The notes under the pieces are model-generated. The model worked only from the letters and a program-made list of their open reading frames with translations. It had not been told where the DNA came from and searched no databases. Source: an uncultured Clostridia bacterium (GTDB lineage: Bacteria > Bacillota > Clostridia > TANB77 > CAG-508). From it: DNA of 23,502 bases. The stretch is taken from contig CANPZT010000009.1 in assembly GCA_947589135.1 (NCBI GenBank), positions 1 to 23,502 of the forward strand, read 5' to 3'. Made by a program: the position numbers and the translations under genes. Positions 7,654-14,496 of this stretch are shown here, in pieces. Numbering within the stretch: position 1 is the first letter of the stretch; each line of letters begins with the position of its first letter.

Positions 7654-8166
7654 ATAAAACAAGAATTACCAACAAATAGGCAAATAAGAGCAAAAGAAGT
7701 TCAACTAATAGGAGAAAATGGTGAAAAAGCAGGAGTGGTATCTTTTGAAGATGCAATTACACAAGCTGAAGAAAAAAACTTAGATTTAGTTTTAGTCTCT
7801 CCAAATGCAAATCCACCAGTTTGTAAAATTATGAACTATGGAAAATACAAATTTGAACAAGCAAAAAAAGAGAAAGAAGCAAAGAAAAAGCAAAAAGTAT
7901 TAGAAATAAAAGAAATAAGAGTTACTCCTAATATAGAAGAACATGATTTTAGCTTTAAAGCTAAAAATGCTAGAAAATTTTTAGAAGATGGCAACAAAGT
8001 AAAAATAACTGTAAGATTTAGGGGAAGAGAAGTAAATAATTCTAAATCAGGAGAAGTTGTTCTAAACAAATTTATAGAAGAATTAGAAGAAGTATCTGTA
8101 GTTGAGAAACAACCTAAATTAGAAGGTAGAAACATGTTTACAATTTTAGCAAAGAAAAATGCTTAA
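7654..8166 (+). CDS. infC: Translation initiation factor IF-3, AUA start
   Basis: IF-3 binds the 30S subunit and checks start codon and initiator tRNA. The frame gives 170 residues from an ATA at 7654, 8 bases after GGAGG (7641-7645). The protein then reads MKQELPTNRQIRAKEVQLIG, the normal IF-3 N-terminus, through NPPVCKIMNYGKYKFEQ to the C-terminal domain with KEIRVTPNIEEHDFSFK. No ATG, GTG or usable TTG lies at the right place, since the TTG at 7639 overlaps the ribosome site itself. Non-canonical AUU/AUC/AUA starts are the classic means by which IF-3 limits its own synthesis. It is first in the operon with rpmI and rplT. Confidence 0.93.
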   Translation: MKQELPTNRQIRAKEVQLIGENGEKAGVVSFEDAITQAEEKNLDLVLVSPNANPPVCKIMNYGKYKFEQAKKEKEAKKKQKVLEIKEIRVTPNIEEHDFSFKAKNARKFLEDGNKVKITVRFRGREVNNSKSGEVVLNKFIEELEEVSVVEKQPKLEGRNMFTILAKKNA

Positions 8167-8209
8167 ATTAATATAAACAATTATAAAGAAACGAAAGGAG
8201 CGATGGCAT

Positions 8210-8413
8210 ATGCCAAAATTAAAAACAAATAGAGCTGCTAATAAAAGATATGGTTTAACAGCAACAGGAAAAGTAAAAAGAACAAAATCAAATAGAAGAC
8301 ACTTATTAGCAAATAAAACAAAAAGACAAAAAAAATCAGGAAAAGTTCAAGATGGATATGCAGATAAAACATGTGTTAAAACAATTAAAAAATTATTACC
8401 ATATGGTGGATAA
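8210..8413 (+). CDS. rpmI: 50S ribosomal protein L35
   Basis: 67 residues, very basic, beginning MPKLKTNRAANKRYGLTATG as in the L35 family and close to the usual 64-66 residues. The start at 8210 follows AAAGGAG (8194-8200); an ATG at 8203 is in another frame. It is the middle gene of infC-rpmI-rplT, 43 bases after infC. Confidence 0.95.
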   Translation: MPKLKTNRAANKRYGLTATGKVKRTKSNRRHLLANKTKRQKKSGKVQDGYADKTCVKTIKKLLPYGG

Positions 8414-8440
8414 TACTTAAAAAAGGAAGGTGAATATAAA

Positions 8441-8791
8441 ATGGCAAGAGTAAAAACAGCAAGAACAACAAGAGCAAGACACAAAAAAATATTAAAACAA
8501 GCAAAGGGATATTATGGTGCAAAACATTATAGATTTAGAAATGCAAATCAAGCAGTAATGAAATCTTTATCATATGCATATGTAGGAAGAAAAGATAAAA
8601 AAAGTAATTTTAGAAAATTATGGATAGCAAGAATAAATGCAGCAGCAAGAATGAATGGTACTACATACAGCAGAATGATAGCAGGATTAAAGAAAGCAAA
8701 TGTTACAATAAATAGAAAAATGTTAGCTGAAATTGCTGTATCAGATCCAAAAGCTTTTACAGAAATAGCTGAAATTGCAAAAAAAGCATAA
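8441..8791 (+). CDS. rplT: 50S ribosomal protein L20
   Basis: 116 residues, the normal length. L20 is needed early in 50S assembly and in many Firmicutes represses this operon by binding its leader. MARVKTARTTRARHKKILKQ and AKGYYGAKHYRFRNANQAV are family hallmarks. The start follows AAGGAAGG, 27 bases after rpmI. A terminator follows directly. Confidence 0.96.
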   Translation: MARVKTARTTRARHKKILKQAKGYYGAKHYRFRNANQAVMKSLSYAYVGRKDKKSNFRKLWIARINAAARMNGTTYSRMIAGLKKANVTINRKMLAEIAVSDPKAFTEIAEIAKKA

Positions 8792-8798
8792 TAAAAAT

Positions 8799-8828
8799 GA
8801 CTAAGGTGATGTGTCCTTGGTCTTTTTT
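8799..8828 (+). terminator. Intrinsic terminator of the infC operon
   Basis: GACTAAGG (8799-8806) pairs with CCTTGGTC (8815-8822, one T-G pair), followed by a T7 run. Confidence 0.85.
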
Positions 8829-8861
8829 TAAAATTAATAATTAACATTATCAGAAACAAAA

Positions 8862-8890
8862 GTGACCAAGAGATGTATTCTTTTGGTCAC
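8862..8890 (-). terminator. Terminator of the spoVA operon
   Basis: GTGACCAAGAG (8862-8872) pairs with CTTTTGGTCAC (8880-8890), an 11-bp stem. On the minus strand it is followed by TTTTGTTT, just past the spoVAE stop. Confidence 0.75.
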
Positions 8891-8898
8891 TTAGGCAT

Positions 8899-9291
8899 TT
8901 ATTGCTTTTTCATTTTAGGTTTTGAAATAAGAGAAGCCAAATATCCGAAAAAAACAGCAGCAGCAATACCACCAGCAGAAGCCTTAACACCACCAGTAAA
9001 AGCTCCAACCAAGCCACTTTGTTGAACACTTTCAATAGCGCCTTTTGCTAAATTATATCCAAATCCAGTAAGAGGAACAGTAGCACCGGCACCAGCAAAA
9101 TCTACTAAATATTGATAAATTCCTAGTCCACCCAAGACAGCTCCAGTAGTTACAAAAATAACTAAAATTCTAGCTGGTGTTAATTTTGTTTTATCAATTA
9201 ATATTTGACCAATAATACAAATAATTCCACCAGTTACAAAACATTTTAGTAACATCATCCAATCAAATACATTTGCCCAATTAATATTCAT
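8899..9291 (-). CDS. spoVAE: Stage V sporulation protein AE
   Basis: 130 residues, hydrophobic, with about four membrane segments. It is a subunit of the SpoVA complex in the spore inner membrane, which moves Ca-dipicolinate in during sporulation and out in germination. Family signatures GGIICIIGQILIDKTKLTPA and FAGAGATVPLTGFG are present, and the second is shared with SpoVAC (FAGAGSLIPITGF). The start follows AAAGGAGAGG. It lies 48 bases after the spoVAD stop. A TTC-GGA-TAT near the C-terminus contains CGG out of frame and causes no break, a useful contrast to the in-frame CGG sites of spoVAD. Confidence 0.93.
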   Translation of the reverse strand: MNINWANVFDWMMLLKCFVTGGIICIIGQILIDKTKLTPARILVIFVTTGAVLGGLGIYQYLVDFAGAGATVPLTGFGYNLAKGAIESVQQSGLVGAFTGGVKASAGGIAAAVFFGYLASLISKPKMKKQ

Positions 9292-9339
9292 AACACCTCT
9301 CCTTTCATCAGGGATTATGGGATGTTCCTTAAAATCCCT

Positions 9340-10344
9340 TTAAATTTCTATACTAATTGCATGAGCTATTCCAGGTATTGATTCTCCTTGTTGAGAACTA
9401 GTTGAGTTCATTAAAGCTCCAGTAGCAATTAATAGAATTTTCTTTATCTTTTTATCTTTTAGTTGCTTGAAAAAATATCCAGAAAATACTGTACCACAAC
9501 AAGCACAACCACTTCCGCCAGAGTGCGTATCTTGTGCATTTTTATCAAATATTAAAACACCACAATCATTATAATTTGATTTAATATTATATCCTTGAGA
9601 TTTAGCAATATCAATTGCAATTTCTTTACCAATATGTCCTAAATCTCCGACTTATAATTGCATCATAATAGCTAGGATTTCTGCCAGTATCTAAAAAGTG
9701 CGTAATTAAAGTATCTGCAAATGCAGGAGCCATTGCAGCACCCATATTATTTGCGTCTTTAATTCCCATATCGACAATTTTACCAGGAGTAATATGAGTA
9801 ATATAAGGTCCTTGTCCATCTTTTGAAATAATAGCTGCTCCACTACCAGTAACAGTCCACTGACTTGAAGGAGGTCTTTGGTTTCCAAGTTCTAATGGGA
9901 ACCTAAATTGTTTCTCAGCACTACAAAAATGACTAGAAGTAGCACATAAAACATTTTTAGCAAAGCCTTCTACAGCTATTGCACCCAAACTTAAAGATTC
10001 AACAAAAGTAGAGCAAGCACCAAAAACTCCGAAAAAAGGGAATATTAAGTTCTCTTAAACCAAAGCTAGATGAAATACATTGATTTAATAAATCACCAGC
10101 AAACATACAATCTATTTTATCAGCAGGAACTCCAGATTTATTAATAACAGTATTTACAGTTTCTTTTATAATTTTACTTTCAGCTTTTTCCCAAGTTTTT
10201 TCTCCCCAAAATTCATCATCTAAAGTTTGATCAAAGTATTTAGAAAGAGGTCCGTTCAGCTTCTTTAGGACCAACTATACTCGCACATTCAACAATAGAT
10301 GGAGGAGCATTAAATCTAATTGTTTGCTTTCCTAATTTTTCCAA
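9340..10344 (-). CDS. spoVAD: Stage V sporulation protein AD, read through three +1 CGG frameshift sites
   Basis: SpoVAD is the thiolase-fold dipicolinate-binding protein of the SpoVA channel. In the zero frame the gene is broken three times. Skipping the C of the in-frame CGG at 10252-10254, 10029-10031 and 9647-9649 gives one 333-residue protein (family about 338) with no other stop. The joins fit the family: GPKEAE-GPLSKYFDQ, NIPFF-GVFGACSTF (with the thiolase-like Cys), and DAIIS-GDLGHIG. Later motifs NDCGVLIF, HSGGSGCACC and ATGALMNS complete it. The start is TTG at 10344, 8 bases after TTAGGAG, giving EKLGKQTIRF, which matches the family N-terminus; the nearby ATG at 10353 hits a stop. 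It sits between spoVAC and spoVAE as usual. Alternatives are a pseudogene or assembly error, both poor explanations for three identical contexts. Confidence 0.85.
9647..9649 (-). other. Putative +1 recoding site, CGG-A (spoVAD site 3)
   Basis: The zero frame is AGT-CGG-AGA with TAA seven codons after CGG. Skipping C gives AGT-GGA-GAT (Ser-Gly-Asp), matching the family motif (Thr/Ser)-Gly-Asp-Leu, at Gly232 of the joined protein. Confidence 0.8.
10029..10031 (-). other. Putative +1 recoding site, CGG-A (spoVAD site 2)
   Basis: The zero frame is TTT-CGG-AGT with TGA ten codons after CGG. Skipping C gives TTT-GGA-GTT (Phe-Gly-Val) and leads into the conserved GACST motif, at Gly105 of the joined protein. 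Confidence 0.8.
10252..10254 (-). other. Putative +1 recoding site, CGG-A (spoVAD site 1)
   Basis: Codon 31 from the TTG start. The zero frame is GAA-CGG-ACC-TCT-TTC-TAA. Skipping C gives GAA-GGA-CCT (Glu-Gly-Pro), exactly the family motif KE-EGPL. Confidence 0.8.
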
Positions 10345-10417
10345 TAAATCATCTCCTAACACGTTAAAAATTTTAAAAATTTCTAAGCTATTTTAAATAA
10401 AAAATTCAAATGATTTT

Positions 10418-10882
10418 TTAAACTAAAGTAATACTCTGCGTATTAAAAATTAAATAAATAATACCTACAAGAATAGAAGCAGAAATTCCAAAAACAAGAA
10501 CAGGACCAGCAACTGTAAACATTTTTCCTCCAACTCCCATAACATACCCTTCAGATTTATATTCCATAGCAGGAGAAACAATAGAGTTTGCAAAACCTGT
10601 AATTGGAATTAAAGAACCAGCACCTGCAAATTTACCAATTTTATTAAAAAGATTTAATCCTGTTAAAAAAGCAGCAAATCCGATTAATAAAATGGAAACA
10701 ATTGTACCAGAAGTTTGTGTATCAAATCCTCTTTCTTTACATATATTAAGTATAATCTGACCAATTGAACAAATTAGTCCACCAACCCAAAATGCATTAA
10801 AACAATTTTTTAAGATTGGGGAATTAGGTGACTTTTTATCAACATATTCTTGATAAGTTTGTTTTGTTTCTAAAGGATCCAT
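10418..10882 (-). CDS. spoVAC: Stage V sporulation protein AC
   Basis: 154 residues with four hydrophobic segments. SpoVAC is the mechanosensitive-type channel subunit of the SpoVA complex in the spore inner membrane. Features include FWVGGLICSIGQIILN, AGAGSLIPITGFANSI and SPAMEYKSEGYVMGVGGKMF, all typical. The start follows AGGAGG at 7 bases. It is the second gene of the minus-strand operon, 14 bases after the dodecin gene and 73 bases before spoVAD. No in-frame CGG was seen. Confidence 0.95.
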   Translation of the reverse strand: MDPLETKQTYQEYVDKKSPNSPILKNCFNAFWVGGLICSIGQIILNICKERGFDTQTSGTIVSILLIGFAAFLTGLNLFNKIGKFAGAGSLIPITGFANSIVSPAMEYKSEGYVMGVGGKMFTVAGPVLVFGISASILVGIIYLIFNTQSITLV

Positions 10883-10896
10883 AAATTCACCTCCTA

Positions 10897-11115
10897 CTAA
10901 TTATCATTACGATTTAGATCTATTGAAAAACTTAAATCTAAATCAACAAAATATTCTGAAATTTTGTCGCCATCAATTGTGGCTCTTTGTTCTAAAATTT
11001 TTACTTCTGACAAATAATCTATTGTTTTAGAAGCTTCAGAAATTGCTTTAACAATAGCATCTTTCCATGAAATAGTTGAATTGCCAGTAACAATTAAATG
11101 TTTTTTTATATCCAT
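10897..11115 (-). CDS. Dodecin family flavin-binding protein
   Basis: 72 residues. Dodecins form small hollow dodecamers that bind flavins or CoA. The pattern GNSTISWKDAIVKAISEASK, then the E-V-x-I-x-E-Q-R-A strand (EVKILEQRATIDGDKI) and EYFVDLDLSFSID fits the family, which usually has 66-72 residues. I chose the ATG at 11115 because GGAGG precedes it at about 6 bases. The frame stays open to an upstream ATG at 11148, which has no ribosome site. The gene leads the spoVA operon, so expression in the forespore is possible, but I see no clear sigma-G promoter. Confidence 0.8.
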   Translation of the reverse strand: MDIKKHLIVTGNSTISWKDAIVKAISEASKTIDYLSEVKILEQRATIDGDKISEYFVDLDLSFSIDLNRNDN

Positions 11116-11146
11116 AGTAAACCTCCAAAAATATTTTATAGCTATC

Positions 11147-11158
11147 ATTTCCGGAAAT
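11147..11158. promoter_or_regulatory. 12-bp perfect palindrome upstream of the dodecin-spoVA operon
   Basis: ATTTCCGGAAAT lies 31 bases upstream of the dodecin start. It is GC-rich at its centre in very AT-rich surroundings. It could be an operator; no regulator is identified. Confidence 0.35.
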
Positions 11159-11216
11159 TAGAAAAAATATACAAAATTAGTAGAAAAATTTAATAAAAAA
11201 GTATATAATTTTAAAA

Positions 11217-11302
11217 GGTTGCCAAGGTTGCCAATGGTTCCGGGTTTAAATGGCAATTTGAATTGCCATTTAAACCCGGAACCATTGGCAACCCCGGCAA
11301 CC
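11217..11302. repeat. 86-nt near-perfect palindrome between divergent genes
   Basis: Two 42-nt arms (11217-11258 and 11261-11302) are reverse complements except at two adjacent positions (AA facing CC), with a 2-base centre. The arms contain GGTTGCC twice, at 11217-11223 and 11226-11232, so the structure is internally repeated. GC content is far above the surroundings. It has no T run and ends 6 bases before the rsmB AAGGAGG. It could be a palindromic interspersed element, an RNase III site or a cruciform. It is not a standard terminator. Confidence 0.9.
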
Positions 11303-11321
11303 TGAATTAAGGAGGAATAGT

Positions 11322-12665
11322 ATGATTGATAAAACAAGAGAAATAGCATTAAAAGTTTTATATAAAATAGATGTTGAGGAAGCATATTCTAATATTGTTT
11401 TAGATGAAATGATAAATAAAAATAGAAATATATTACAAGATAGAGATATTGGTTTAATTTCTGAAATTGTTTATGGTGTAACTACTTGGAGATTAACTTT
11501 AGATGAAATTATTACAAAGTATTCTAATATTAAATTGAAAAGAATATCTCCTTGGATTTTAAATATTTTGAGGATGGGGATTTACCAAATTATCTTTTTA
11601 GATAAGATTCCTAAATCTGCAGCTGTTAACGAAAGTGTTAATTTGGCAAAGAGATATGGTCACAAGAACAGTTCTAATTTTGTTAATGCTATTTTGAGAA
11701 AAGTCGATAAAGCAGATTATGAAAGCTTATTTGAAATTGAAGATTATATTGAAAGAGTTTCAAAGACTAACTCAATGCCTGTTTGGATTATAAAAGAGTT
11801 ATTAAATGGTGGTTTAGACAAAAAACAGGTAGAGGAAATTTGCAAGAACTCTAATAAAAAACCTAAAGTTTGTATTAGAGTAAATACATTAAAAACTGAT
11901 ATTGTAGAGCTAAAAAATAAGTTACAAGAAAGAAATATTAATTTCACAGATGGTATATTAAAAGATTTTTTAGCTATTGATAAAGTTAAAAATATAGAAA
12001 ATCTTGATTTATTTAAAGAAGGAATGTTTACTATACAGGATGAAGCTGCAGGATTAATTCCATTAATTTTAAATCCTAGCAAAGGTGATATTGTACTTGA
12101 TGCTTGTAGTGCACCAGGAGGAAAAACTACATATATGGCAGAAATAATGCAAAATCAAGGAAAAATAGATGCTTGGGATATTTATGAACACAGAATTAAA
12201 TTAGTGGAACAAACAGCTAAGAGACTAGGAATTTCAATCATTAAAACAAGTGTAAATGATGCAACAAAAATGAAACAAAACTATATAGAAAAGTATGATA
12301 AAATCTTGTTAGATGTACCATGCCTAGGTATAGGTGTGTTAAAAAGAAAACCAGATATAAAATGGAAAAGAGTGCAACAAGATATACAAGAAATAAATAA
12401 AATGCAAAGGCAAATCTTAGAAATTTGCGCAAAATATTTAAAAAAGGGTGGAGAAATGGTATATTCAACATGTAGTATTTTAAGAGAAGAAAATGAAGAT
12501 GTTATAAATCAATTTTTAATTAAAAATTCTGAATTTGAATTAGAAAAGTTGCAATTAGAAGAAAATAATTATTTTAAAAAATTTATAAAAAATGAAACTT
12601 TCTTAAAGGTTTATCAAAATGATAAAACAGATGGTTTTTTTATTGCAAAAATAAGAAAAAATTAA
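11322..12665 (+). CDS. rsmB: 16S rRNA (cytosine-5) methyltransferase RsmB
   Basis: 447 residues, the full family length. It methylates C967 (E. coli numbering) of 16S rRNA using SAM. An N-terminal NusB-like RNA-binding domain (about 1-135, with DRDIGLISEIVYGVTTWR and SAAVNESVNLAKRYG) is joined to a Rossmann methyltransferase domain. SAM motif I is LDACSAPGGKTTYMAEI near residues 258-272; motif IV has the PC dipeptide in DVPCLGIGVLKRKPDIKW near 329; the catalytic cysteine lies in YSTCS near 381-385. The start follows AAGGAGG, 6 bases past the palindrome. It is likely transcribed alone. No CGG codon in 447. Confidence 0.95.
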   Translation: MIDKTREIALKVLYKIDVEEAYSNIVLDEMINKNRNILQDRDIGLISEIVYGVTTWRLTLDEIITKYSNIKLKRISPWILNILRMGIYQIIFLDKIPKSAAVNESVNLAKRYGHKNSSNFVNAILRKVDKADYESLFEIEDYIERVSKTNSMPVWIIKELLNGGLDKKQVEEICKNSNKKPKVCIRVNTLKTDIVELKNKLQERNINFTDGILKDFLAIDKVKNIENLDLFKEGMFTIQDEAAGLIPLILNPSKGDIVLDACSAPGGKTTYMAEIMQNQGKIDAWDIYEHRIKLVEQTAKRLGISIIKTSVNDATKMKQNYIEKYDKILLDVPCLGIGVLKRKPDIKWKRVQQDIQEINKMQRQILEICAKYLKKGGEMVYSTCSILREENEDVINQFLIKNSEFELEKLQLEENNYFKKFIKNETFLKVYQNDKTDGFFIAKIRKN

Positions 12666-12721
12666 AAAAATTTCAAATATTACAATTAAATTACATATTT
12701 ATTACAATTACGTTAAATATA

Positions 12722-12750
12722 TTGACCTTTTCATAAATTAAAAATAGAAT
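12722..12750 (+). promoter_or_regulatory. Candidate promoter of the type IV pilus operon
   Basis: TTGACC (12722-12727) and TAGAAT (12745-12750) have a 17-base spacer. An 11-bp hairpin TAGATATATTT/AAATATATCTA (12752-12778) lies at the start of the transcript, leaving about 100 bases of untranslated leader. Confidence 0.45.
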
Positions 12751-12876
12751 ATAGATATATTTTCAATAAATATATCTAAAATAAAAGAAAAAAATAGAAT
12801 AATATAAAATTTATTCAAGTATGATTTTGTCGAATAATGTAAATCATAAACATATAACAAAAAAAAGGAGTAAAAA

Positions 12877-14496
12877 ATGTCAAATTGTTTAGGTCTATAT
12901 ATAGAAGAAAACTTAATTAAATATGCAAAAGTTTCTAAAGAACACGATAATATAAAAGTAGAAACATTTGGCGTAATGTTTTATGAAAAAATTTCTGATG
13001 CAATAAAACAAATAATAGAAGAAACATATAGTCAAAAAACTCCTATAAGTGTTAATTTATCAGAAGAAATGTATAATTATTTTGATATGTATGCATTGCT
13101 AACAAAAAAAGACTTACAAAAAGCAATATCTACAGAATTTGAATCTTATTGTAGTGAAAAAGGATATAATCCAAATGTATTTGAAACAAGATATGCAATT
13201 GTAGATAACCAATTAGACAAAGACAAAATTAAAATTATTCATGTTGCTGAAAATAAAATAGAATTAAACAAAAGAATTCAACAAATAGAGGGATACAGAG
13301 TATTAAATATATCACCAATCTCAATGTCAATTACAAATTTAATAAATGCACAAGTAAATGACAATTGCTTAATTGTAAACATAGAAGATAAAACAACAAT
13401 AACAACAGTAATTGATAATAAAGTTTCAAATATAGATATATTAGATGAAGGAAGTACAGACTTTTTAACAAAAATTAATGTAAAAGAAAATTCATATGCA
13501 AAAGCATATGAAGTATGTAAAAATACAACAATATATACTTCAGAGGGAAGAGAATTACAAGATGAAGAGACAAGCTATTTAGAAGATATAATGCCAACAT
13601 TATTTGAAATTGTAAGTAAGACAAAACAAATAATAAACACAAGTACTGAAAAAATAACAAAAGTATATTTAACAGGAACAGGAGCTTTAATTAATAATGC
13701 TGATTTGTATTTTCAAGAATATTTAGAAGAAGCTGAATGTGAAATACTAAAACCATATTTTATTGAAAATACAAGAGATATAAGTATAAAAGATTACATT
13801 GAAGTTAATTCTGCTATTTCATTAGGAATGATGGGATTAGGAGAAGGAATTTCTGGTATGAATTTTAAAAAGACATCTATATTAGATAAATTACCAGATT
13901 GGCTAAAAATAGAGGTTGGACCTAAAGAAAAGAGTAAAGAACAAGAAAATAAAGCAAAAATAATTACATGGGATTTAGGACAAAAATTAGATAAAATTGA
14001 AGTAAATTTACTTAGAGCATGTGCATCAATATTATTATTAATTTTGATTTATAGTGGATTTTCAATGTTATTATTAAATCAAATGAACAAAAAATCAGAT
14101 GAAATTCAAGGATCTATTCAAACAACAAATGAACAAATTGGACTAGCAAATGCAGATAATGAAAAAATAAAAGAAAAGACAAATGACTATTCAAACTTAA
14201 TAAAAAGTATAGAAGATGCTAATAACAAACTTGCAGAAAGAAATAAAAGTAGAAACGCAATTCCAAATTTATTAAACCAAATTATGACTATTATACCTGA
14301 AAATGTGCAATTAACATCAATAGAGAATACAACTGATACACATATTGTTATTAATGCACAATCAAACAAATATGAACAATTAGGATATTTAAAGGCTAAA
14401 ATAAAAACAGATGTTATTTTAACAAATGTAATATCAACAGCAGGACAAAAAGAAAATGACATTGTTGTAGTAAAAATAGAAGGAGACTTGCCATGA
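12877..14496 (+). CDS. pilM: Type IV pilus inner-membrane platform protein, PilM-PilN fusion
   Basis: 539 residues. The N-terminal about 350 residues look like PilM, the actin-fold cytoplasmic protein, with CLGLYIEENLIKYAKV at the start and VYLTGTGALINNADLYFQ plus SAISLGMMGLGEG near the end of that fold. A membrane segment (about 380-400, ACASILLLILIYSGFSMLLL) then leads to a coiled coil and a ferredoxin-like PilN domain (about 470-539, PNLLNQIMTIIPENVQLTSI). PilM and PilN are separate proteins in most species, where the N-terminal tail of PilN docks into PilM; here they are one chain. It ends in TGA overlapping the pilO-like ATG by 4 bases, showing UGA is a stop. The start follows AAAGGAG. 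First gene of the pilus cluster. Confidence 0.85.
   Translation: MSNCLGLYIEENLIKYAKVSKEHDNIKVETFGVMFYEKISDAIKQIIEETYSQKTPISVNLSEEMYNYFDMYALLTKKDLQKAISTEFESYCSEKGYNPNVFETRYAIVDNQLDKDKIKIIHVAENKIELNKRIQQIEGYRVLNISPISMSITNLINAQVNDNCLIVNIEDKTTITTVIDNKVSNIDILDEGSTDFLTKINVKENSYAKAYEVCKNTTIYTSEGRELQDEETSYLEDIMPTLFEIVSKTKQIINTSTEKITKVYLTGTGALINNADLYFQEYLEEAECEILKPYFIENTRDISIKDYIEVNSAISLGMMGLGEGISGMNFKKTSILDKLPDWLKIEVGPKEKSKEQENKAKIITWDLGQKLDKIEVNLLRACASILLLILIYSGFSMLLLNQMNKKSDEIQGSIQTTNEQIGLANADNEKIKEKTNDYSNLIKSIEDANNKLAERNKSRNAIPNLLNQIMTIIPENVQLTSIENTTDTHIVINAQSNKYEQLGYLKAKIKTDVILTNVISTAGQKENDIVVVKIEGDLP

Noticed and set aside
10029..10037. Homopolymer error (run of six A on the plus strand) as cause of the second spoVAD break
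   Set aside because: Removing one A also restores the frame, but removing the G of CCG does so equally well, and the other four breaks have no long homopolymer. One common cause is simpler, though this site alone cannot exclude an error.
5832..10344. Treating spoVAD and the pilin-like gene as ordinary pseudogenes
   Set aside because: Five of five breaks share the same in-frame CGG context and the same one-base correction, with no other damage. Random decay would give mixed indels and stops.
5832..10344. Classical P-site +1 slippage as the mechanism
   Set aside because: Only TTT to TTC re-pairs well. CTT to TTC, GAA to AAC, AGT to GTC and AGG to GGC do not, so the A-site CGG is the better suspect.
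11116..11148. Upstream ATG at 11148 as dodecin start
   Set aside because: No ribosome site lies before it, while GGAGG sits before the ATG at 11115, which gives the normal family length.
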